A stretch of DNA of 33,999 nucleotides from Candidatus Parvarchaeota archaeon (GTDB taxonomy: Archaea > Nanobdellota > Nanobdellia > JAFCGN01 > DAOVEB01), in contig DAOVEB010000003.1 of the NCBI GenBank assembly GCA_030669205.1, positions 1 through 33,999 on the forward strand, given 5' to 3'. How positions within the stretch are numbered: the first letter of the stretch is position 1; each line of letters opens with the position of its first letter. Below the pieces are notes generated by a model. That model searched no databases, was not told the origin of the DNA, and saw only the letters and a list, made by a program, of their open reading frames with translations. The translations under genes and the position numbers were made by a program. Positions 29,383 through 33,999 of this stretch are shown in pieces.

Positions 29383-30106
29383 CCTTTCCACCTTCCACCT
29401 TTGACTTAACCTTTTTCGCGCCGACTTTCTTCTTCACAGCGTCAGTTTTCTTTTTAACTTCCTTTTTGACTCCGGTGTCGCCTTTCTCCTCAACAACCGG
29501 CTCAACGTCCTCCATTATCCTGACATCGTCAGGCATCCTCACGTCAGAACGAAGTATCTTGACAGTTATCCCAATCACGCCTGACTTCAACTTTATGTTA
29601 TGCTTTGCAATCTCGACCTTTGTGTCGGAGATATCCCCACACTTGGGCAAGGAGCCTGAGTAGAACCTCCATCTCCTGGAACGTTTGCCCGGGACCTTGC
29701 CTGCCATCAGTATCTCCGCCCCCTTAACACTGCCCCCTGACATGATTCTATGCAGGGACCTATAACCTATTGATTTAAATCTGGAGACGCCGAAGCGAGT
29801 CAGCTGAAATGCAATGCGCCCGGCTATTATGTTGGCGTTGATTTCAGGGTCCTCAACCTCCCTTACCTCTATTTGGGGTGACTGCATCTTGAACCTGTTC
29901 TTGAGAATGTCTGTGAGGTTTCTTATGTTTTCGCCTCCACGACCAACTACAAGGCCTGGCTTGCTTGTATGTATTATGACCTTCATGCCAAGGGGCGTCT
30001 TGGTTATCTCGCAGTGTGAATAGCCCTGCTTGTTGAGCCGGTCGCCTATATATTCCTTGACCTTGTAGTTCTTCACCTTCTTGTCTATGAACATCCTCTC
30101 AATCAT
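29342..30106 (-). CDS. rps3: Ribosomal protein uS3 with acidic/lysine-rich tail
   Basis: A 254-residue protein: KH domain with LGMKVIIHTSKPGLVVGRGG (GxxG-type loop), the IAGRIAFQLTRFGVSRFKSI helix region, and the C-terminal domain GAEILMAGKVPGKRSRRWRF. From about residue 205 it continues as a charged tail (KKEVKKKTDAVKKKVGAKKV, then Gly/Lys/Asp). The mRNA entry-site role is known from the family. It overlaps rpl22 upstream by 4 nt. Confidence 0.94.
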   Translation of the reverse strand: MIERMFIDKKVKNYKVKEYIGDRLNKQGYSHCEITKTPLGMKVIIHTSKPGLVVGRGGENIRNLTDILKNRFKMQSPQIEVREVEDPEINANIIAGRIAFQLTRFGVSRFKSIGYRSLHRIMSGGSVKGAEILMAGKVPGKRSRRWRFYSGSLPKCGDISDTKVEIAKHNIKLKSGVIGITVKILRSDVRMPDDVRIMEDVEPVVEEKGDTGVKKEVKKKTDAVKKKVGAKKVKSKVEGGKGGGTKKDGDKKDE

Positions 30107-30498
30107 CCTTCCACCTCAATGTAGACGTTCGTCATCCTCCCTATCCTTCTGGTTGACCTGCGCTCCTTGGAAATGGCCCGGCCGCAGACAAATGACACTA
30201 TCCTGGCTTTTTCAGGGTCAATGTTGTTCTGAGCCGCATTTGTAACCGCGTTCTCCAAGACCTTTATGACAGCCTTGCTGGCCTTCATGGGATACCTCCC
30301 AGCAGCAATGCCTTTCTTGTGCGCCATATCCTTGTTGTAGCGCCTGAAGGGTATTGCCCTCCTCTTGTCTATAACGTCATTTAACAGCTTTATTGCTCTA
30401 CCAATCTTCATCCCTTTCACGGTTTTGCCTATCTCCACCGCGTGCTTGAAGGAGATTGGAAGGTTCGTTCCTGCTGCCTTTGCTTTTTCCATCAACAT
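30103..30498 (-). CDS. rpl22: Ribosomal protein uL22
   Basis: About 131 residues: ISFKHAVEIGKTVKGMKIGR, AIPFRRYNKDMAHKKGIAAG, RYPMKASKAVIKVLENAVTN and VCGRAISKERRSTRRIGRMT. The beta-hairpin that lines the exit tunnel is intact. The N-terminus is about 10-15 residues shorter than in most archaea. The chosen ATG overlaps the rps19 stop (TGATG); another ATG lies two codons later. Confidence 0.93.
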   Translation of the reverse strand: MLMEKAKAAGTNLPISFKHAVEIGKTVKGMKIGRAIKLLNDVIDKRRAIPFRRYNKDMAHKKGIAAGRYPMKASKAVIKVLENAVTNAAQNNIDPEKARIVSFVCGRAISKERRSTRRIGRMTNVYIEVEG

Positions 30499-30905
30499 CA
30501 CTTTATCGGTACAAACTTGGATGAGCGTGAGGCACCCACACCTGGTGAGCCATGTTCGATTCTCTTCCTTGTCAGTGCGAACTCCCCAAGGAAATGACCG
30601 AGCATCTCTGGCTGCACCTCAAACTGCTTGAACTCCTTTCCATTGTGCACGGCCAACTTCAGCCCCACGAACAACGGGAGTATCACCATGTCCCTCTCAT
30701 GGGTCTTTATTGGCCTTGGCTCCCTACCGTCCGCCTTCGCCTTCGCAGCACTCTTCACCTTTTCAAGCAGCTTCTTCTGCATCGGCGTGAAACCTCTCTT
30801 TATGGACCTACGCACCCTTGCATTTACTAGCTCCGCGAACTCATTGGTTGACATTGCCTTGAGTTCCTCCAGCTTCCTGCCCATGAACAAAATCTCTCTT
30901 GCCAT
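30498..30905 (-). CDS. rps19: Ribosomal protein uS19
   Basis: A 135-residue protein with FMGRKLEELKAMSTNEFAEL, ARVRRSIKRGFTPMQKKLLE, VILPLFVGLKLAVHNGKEFK and EMLGHFLGEFALTRKRIEHG, the archaeal/eukaryotic form. It pairs with uS13 in the head. Its ATG overlaps the rpl2 stop by one base. Confidence 0.95.
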   Translation of the reverse strand: MAREILFMGRKLEELKAMSTNEFAELVNARVRRSIKRGFTPMQKKLLEKVKSAAKAKADGREPRPIKTHERDMVILPLFVGLKLAVHNGKEFKQFEVQPEMLGHFLGEFALTRKRIEHGSPGVGASRSSKFVPIK

Positions 30906-31615
30906 TATCTCCTCCTCAGCTTCTTTCTACCAGTCTTTCTGGCGGCTATGCTACCAACCTTCCTTCCAGGAGGGGCGGTTCTTGAGACTGTCTTTCTCTT
31001 TTTGTGTCTTCTCATTCCCCCTCCAAAAGGATGGTCAACAGGATTCATTGCCCCGCCTGCAACAATGGGCCATACCCTGGATTTGCTCCTGAGTATGTGG
31101 TGCTTCTTTCCAGCCTTCACAAGAGGCTTCTCTTTCCTCCCGCCGCCTGCGATGGTTCCTACCGTCGCCTTGCAATTTGGGTTGAATATCTTCATTGATT
31201 TTGATGGAAGCTGCAGTGTGACCCCGCGCTGGTCCTTTGACACAACGCGTGCGGTGCATCCAGAACCTCTCACCAATTTGCCGCCGTCTCCTGGCGAGAG
31301 TTCGATGTTGAATATCCTGGTTCCCTCGGGTATCTTGCTGAGCGGCAAGACATTACCCGGCATGATTGCGGCGTCTTCGCCTATGTGGATAGTATCACCT
31401 TCGGCAACGCCCAGCGGAGCGGGCAAAATGAATCTCTTGCCATCCAACTTTATCTCCATAAGCGGGGAGTTCCTACCCGGACCATGGTATATCGAATTTA
31501 TCCTCGCCTCGCCGCTCCCGCGGGGATAACTTATCTTCCCCTTCCACCTGTGGGTCGGAGACCTGTAAACAGGCTTTCCTTTCCCCCTTCTCTGCTGTTT
31601 GAGTCTTTTTGGCAT
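30905..31615 (-). CDS. rpl2: Ribosomal protein uL2
   Basis: A 236-residue peptidyl-transferase-centre protein: RGKGKPVYRSPTHRWKGKIS at the N-terminus, LVRGSGCTARVVSKDQRGVT centrally, and the GGAMNPVDHPFGGGMRRHKK segment (residues about 191-210) containing the conserved His of uL2. Length is normal for archaea. It lies 1 nt after rpl23. Confidence 0.96.
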   Translation of the reverse strand: MPKRLKQQRRGKGKPVYRSPTHRWKGKISYPRGSGEARINSIYHGPGRNSPLMEIKLDGKRFILPAPLGVAEGDTIHIGEDAAIMPGNVLPLSKIPEGTRIFNIELSPGDGGKLVRGSGCTARVVSKDQRGVTLQLPSKSMKIFNPNCKATVGTIAGGGRKEKPLVKAGKKHHILRSKSRVWPIVAGGAMNPVDHPFGGGMRRHKKRKTVSRTAPPGRKVGSIAARKTGRKKLRRR

Positions 31616-31616
31616 A

Positions 31617-31865
31617 TTATATCATCCCCAGTTCAGTTGCCACGTCCAATGCACTATCTTTTTCCGACAGCTTGACATAGGCCTTTTTTATGTTTTTTGA
31701 GTTCGCGACCCTCACCTTGTCAACTTTCACCTTGAAAAGCTCTTCAACCGCCTTCTTTATCTGGTGTTTGTTGGCTTTGGGGTCAACTGCGAAGACTATC
31801 TCATTGGACGAGTCCATAAGCCTGACCGCCTTTTCCGTTGAGAGAGGATAGAGTATGACCTTCAT
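31617..31865 (-). CDS. rpl23: Ribosomal protein uL23
   Basis: An 82-residue exit-site protein: ILYPLSTEKAVRLMDSSNEI, AVDPKANKHQIKKAVEELFK, VKVDKVRVANSKNIKKAYVK. It gives a docking site for SRP and SecY next to uL29. The start overlaps the rpl4 stop (ATGA). Confidence 0.95.
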   Translation of the reverse strand: MKVILYPLSTEKAVRLMDSSNEIVFAVDPKANKHQIKKAVEELFKVKVDKVRVANSKNIKKAYVKLSEKDSALDVATELGMI

Positions 31866-32662
31866 TTGAACAACCCTTCCAGTTCTTTCATCGCGTCCTC
31901 ACTCCAGATGCACAGTCTGCCAGGCTGGCAACCCGGCGCAAGTAGCTCCGCATTCAGGTCCTTGACCAGAGATACATCCGCACCAGGTATGTTCCTCGCT
32001 GACTTGAGGAGGTCGCACCTCCTGCTCACCACAAACAGCGGGCCCTTCCTCTTTCTGTAGGGTCTGCCGCGCATCTTACCCCTGCCAGGTCTCTTCTTCT
32101 TCTGGGACGCGCGCTCCAACTCATCACCCAGACCAATGGCTTCAACCATCTTCTGGACGTCCGCCGTTCTTTTGAGCAACTCTGCCTTGTTCTCCACCAC
32201 AACCGGAACCTTGACCTTCCCAACACTATGTCTCTTGCCCACAACTTCCCTGTCTGCTGTGGCGGCTATGGCACTTCTTATTGCAAGCAGCCGCTCCTTG
32301 CTGTTTATCTTCTCCTCCAGCACCTTGCTGACCTGTGGAGGGAATGCGACCCGTCCGCCCTTGGTTTGCGGCGCGAACGCGCCCACGTAGTGGAATCTCA
32401 TGCCACGCCTCCACATCACCTTTGTTGGAGTCCTTGACGTGCCCATGCCGTACGTTCCTCTGTACGCCCTACGTCTCTTTGAACGGTAAACAGACTTCCG
32501 CTTTCCCGCGTCTGGGTTTGTGCCCTTTGGCTGCCTATTTCTGGACTGGATTGAGAGAACCGCGCGCTTTATGATGTCAGGTCTGAACTCCTCTTTGAAG
32601 ACCGCGGGCAGTGTGATTTCCCTTTTTCTTTTGCCGTCAACACCAAACACGCTTGCCTTCAT
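31862..32662 (-). CDS. rpl4: Ribosomal protein uL4
   Basis: A 266-residue protein: SVFGVDGKRKREITLPAVFK, PDAGKRKSVYRSKRRRAYRG and GGRVAFPPQVSKVLEEKINS, the tunnel-facing archaeal loop, then the C-terminal RKRKGPLFVVSRRCDLLKSA. Archaeal-type, of normal length. The start overlaps the rpl3 stop. Confidence 0.95.
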   Translation of the reverse strand: MKASVFGVDGKRKREITLPAVFKEEFRPDIIKRAVLSIQSRNRQPKGTNPDAGKRKSVYRSKRRRAYRGTYGMGTSRTPTKVMWRRGMRFHYVGAFAPQTKGGRVAFPPQVSKVLEEKINSKERLLAIRSAIAATADREVVGKRHSVGKVKVPVVVENKAELLKRTADVQKMVEAIGLGDELERASQKKKRPGRGKMRGRPYRKRKGPLFVVSRRCDLLKSARNIPGADVSLVKDLNAELLAPGCQPGRLCIWSEDAMKELEGLFK

Positions 32663-33639
32663 TGTTTCGAACTCCTTGAAATGTACGTGATTTCGCCTGG
32701 CTGCTTTGGAACCTTTCGGTCTGGCCTCACAGCCTTCCTGAACAGAACCAGGCGCTTCTGCGGCCCAGGAACAGAACCTTTAATCATGATGTAATTCTTC
32801 ACCTTACCATAGTGCGGGAAGTCGCCGGCAGGTGTCACATCTTCCCCGTCTTCACCCATTGCGAGCACCCATCTGTTGTAATCAACCCTCTGGTGGAAGC
32901 CCATCTGACCCCTGTTTGGCGTCTGCCTCACAGTCACCGCAGGGTGCCAGGGACCCATGGAACCCACCTTTCTTCTGGACTTCTCAGCCTTGTGATGCAG
33001 GAGTTTGACGCCAAAACGCTTTACCACGCCTTGGAAACCCCTGCCCTTTGTTATGGCAATTACATCAATTTGCTCCCCAGGCTTGAAGACGCTCTCTACC
33101 TTTATCTCCTTGCCCAGATGCTCCTTTGCGAACGCCTCCTTCTCCTGCAATGAACCGCCAAGAGGGACCTCAAAGACCTCCGGCCTCCGTTTGAATGGCG
33201 GCTGTGTATAGCATAGAATGGTTATGTCGTGGTACTCGCCCATCTGCTTCTCTTTCTTCTTCTGCCCCTTCTTCTCCTTTTTCTTCACCTTGACCCTCCT
33301 TTCAAGGTCTTTGTCAAGGTTGTCAGCCCACCTCTCGCCAACCGACACTTTGCCGTCGGTTGTATCAGCATAGTAACGGACACCTCCAACCTTGAGAGGT
33401 GGTATCTCCAAAACAGTAACCGGAACAGATATCTTCTCGCCCTTTGTACGGGAATATTTGCGGTTGTCAACCATCATTATATGGGTCATTCCAGCTTTGT
33501 AGCCGGCAAACAGTCCTGGCCTCGCCTCATCAGATTTCACAGTCCTGACCCTAGGTACAGGTCTTCTGGCCCTCTTCCTCGGCCAGTACGCCATAGACCC
33601 CTTTCTGGGGCTCGAACGACTGCCTACTTGGTGTCCCAT
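32659..33639 (-). CDS. rpl3: Ribosomal protein uL3
   Basis: A 326-residue archaeal/eukaryotic uL3: SSPRKGSMAYWPRKRARRPV, AGYKAGMTHIMMVDNRKYSR, RGFQGVVKRFGVKLLHHKAE, GSMGPWHPAVTVRQTPNRGQ, MGFHQRVDYNRWVLAMG. It includes a lysine-rich insert (KKKEKKGQKKKEK, about 117-130). It is the first gene of the superoperon; the ATG lies about 30 nt after a TTTAAA box, so the message is probably leaderless. Confidence 0.96.
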   Translation of the reverse strand: MGHQVGSRSSPRKGSMAYWPRKRARRPVPRVRTVKSDEARPGLFAGYKAGMTHIMMVDNRKYSRTKGEKISVPVTVLEIPPLKVGGVRYYADTTDGKVSVGERWADNLDKDLERRVKVKKKEKKGQKKKEKQMGEYHDITILCYTQPPFKRRPEVFEVPLGGSLQEKEAFAKEHLGKEIKVESVFKPGEQIDVIAITKGRGFQGVVKRFGVKLLHHKAEKSRRKVGSMGPWHPAVTVRQTPNRGQMGFHQRVDYNRWVLAMGEDGEDVTPAGDFPHYGKVKNYIMIKGSVPGPQKRLVLFRKAVRPDRKVPKQPGEITYISRSSKQ

Positions 33640-33663
33640 TGTATCATCCTATCCCTTAATTTT

Positions 33664-33675
33664 CTTTTTAAACCT
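33664..33675 (-). promoter_or_regulatory. TATA/BRE promoter of the ribosomal superoperon
   Basis: On the minus strand aggtttaaaaag; TTTAAA centre is about 30 nt from the rpl3 ATG. The same AGGTTTAAAA string lies before rps13 and eL14. No other promoter this clear was seen between rpl3 and the DUF106 gene. Confidence 0.65.
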
Positions 33676-33757
33676 ATCTACCCAGAACACGTACCAACTG
33701 CGAAACCTTCAGAAACAATTCCAACGGGCTCATTTTTAAGTGTTGCGGATTTTCTGG

Positions 33758-33832
33758 AGTCTTTTTTAGCCTGACAATCAATGAAAGAATGAATGTAATT
33801 TACTACCTACATTTCCTACTTGTCAGCTTTTA
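33758..33832 (+). ncRNA. Possible small structured RNA or hairpin element
   Basis: Between rpl3 and the next gene there are two nested inverted repeats: AGC(C)TGACAA (33768-33777) with TTGTCAGCT (33820-33828), and AATGTA (33792-33797) with TACATT (33808-33813) around a 10-nt loop. A T-run follows the outer stem. A catttttaag box (33731-33740) could start transcription near 33760. It may instead be a terminator or protein-binding palindrome. Confidence 0.3.
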
Positions 33833-33929
33833 TATCTCCTCGAAAGTAGTATAACATAACATAATATATATCCAAACGGTATTTTACAGCCTCAATTTAT
33901 TTTTAAGGTTCCGGGAGCTAGTAATCTAC

Positions 33930-33999
33930 ATGGTTTCAGTTGAGGACTTGGTCGAATCCCCGACCCACACATCTGAGAGTTATTTCCCCCACAGATTGC
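33930..33999 (+). CDS. 5' end of an unidentified gene (partial)
   Basis: An ATG opens a frame reading MVSVEDLVESPTHTSESYFP and on to the window end. A ttatttttaa box (about 33898-33906) lies 27 nt upstream, the same spacing as other leaderless genes here. Only 23 residues are visible, too few for identification. Confidence 0.45.
   Translation, partial: MVSVEDLVESPTHTSESYFPHRL

Noticed and set aside
33940-33975. T-arm-like ggtcgaatccccg near the window end
   Set aside because: No matching acceptor or D arm around it; it lies in the coding start of a partial gene.
1-33999. CRISPR array, insertion sequence or transposase
   Set aside because: No regularly spaced repeats, transposase motifs or terminal inverted repeats were seen. 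The CARF-like protein is the only CRISPR-associated hint.

Overview
The window is archaeal chromosome from an uncultured lineage that I cannot place to phylum. The evidence is an almost complete archaeal ribosomal-protein superoperon with archaeal-only members (eS4, eL32, eL19, RNase P protein Rnp1, SUI1/aIF1), Rpo3 carrying a ferredoxin-like domain, Cbf5, archaeal SecY with a DUF106 protein, a methanogen-type (class II-variant, type 2) seryl-tRNA synthetase, and an intron-containing tRNA-Ser. Many genes have a TATA-like box about 27-30 nt before the start codon, which points to leaderless transcripts.

Layout. 1-2195: hydrogenase-maturation genes (hypC and a HycI-type protease) on the minus strand, back to back with an EamA transporter and a DUF6390-like protein. 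2188-4358: rps13-rps4-rps11-rpo3 operon (minus). 4430-5830: small orphan genes, one of them AT-rich. 5917-6047: tRNA-Ser(GGA) with a 46-nt intron. 6083-12063: long minus-strand array of two cytidylate-kinase paralogues, eL14, Cbf5, a four-gene KaiC-like signalling module (wHTH, KaiC ATPase, wHTH, seven-helix membrane protein), an RsmC-like methyltransferase, a Trm112-like zinc protein and dCMP deaminase. 12146-13321: Get3/ArsA ATPase. 13385-15605: three-gene operon of unknown function, divergent from a CARF-like/wHTH regulator (15744-16478). 16517-20551: PD40 propeller lipoprotein, SerRS type 2 and orphan small genes. 20554-33639: DUF106, SecY and the ribosomal superoperon from uL15 back to uL3, all minus. 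33640-33999: promoter region, a possible small structured RNA and the start of another gene.

How it works together. Most of the window is information processing: ribosome assembly, RNA polymerase, rRNA/tRNA modification, Ser-tRNA charging and membrane insertion (SecY, DUF106, Get3). Two accessory modules stand out. One is the KaiC-like ATPase with two paralogous winged-helix proteins and a stand-alone seven-helix sensor-like protein. The other is the three-gene operon of unknown proteins facing a CARF-like regulator with no CRISPR array in sight. These are the best candidates for undescribed systems. All family calls are from reading the translated sequence; no database search was run.
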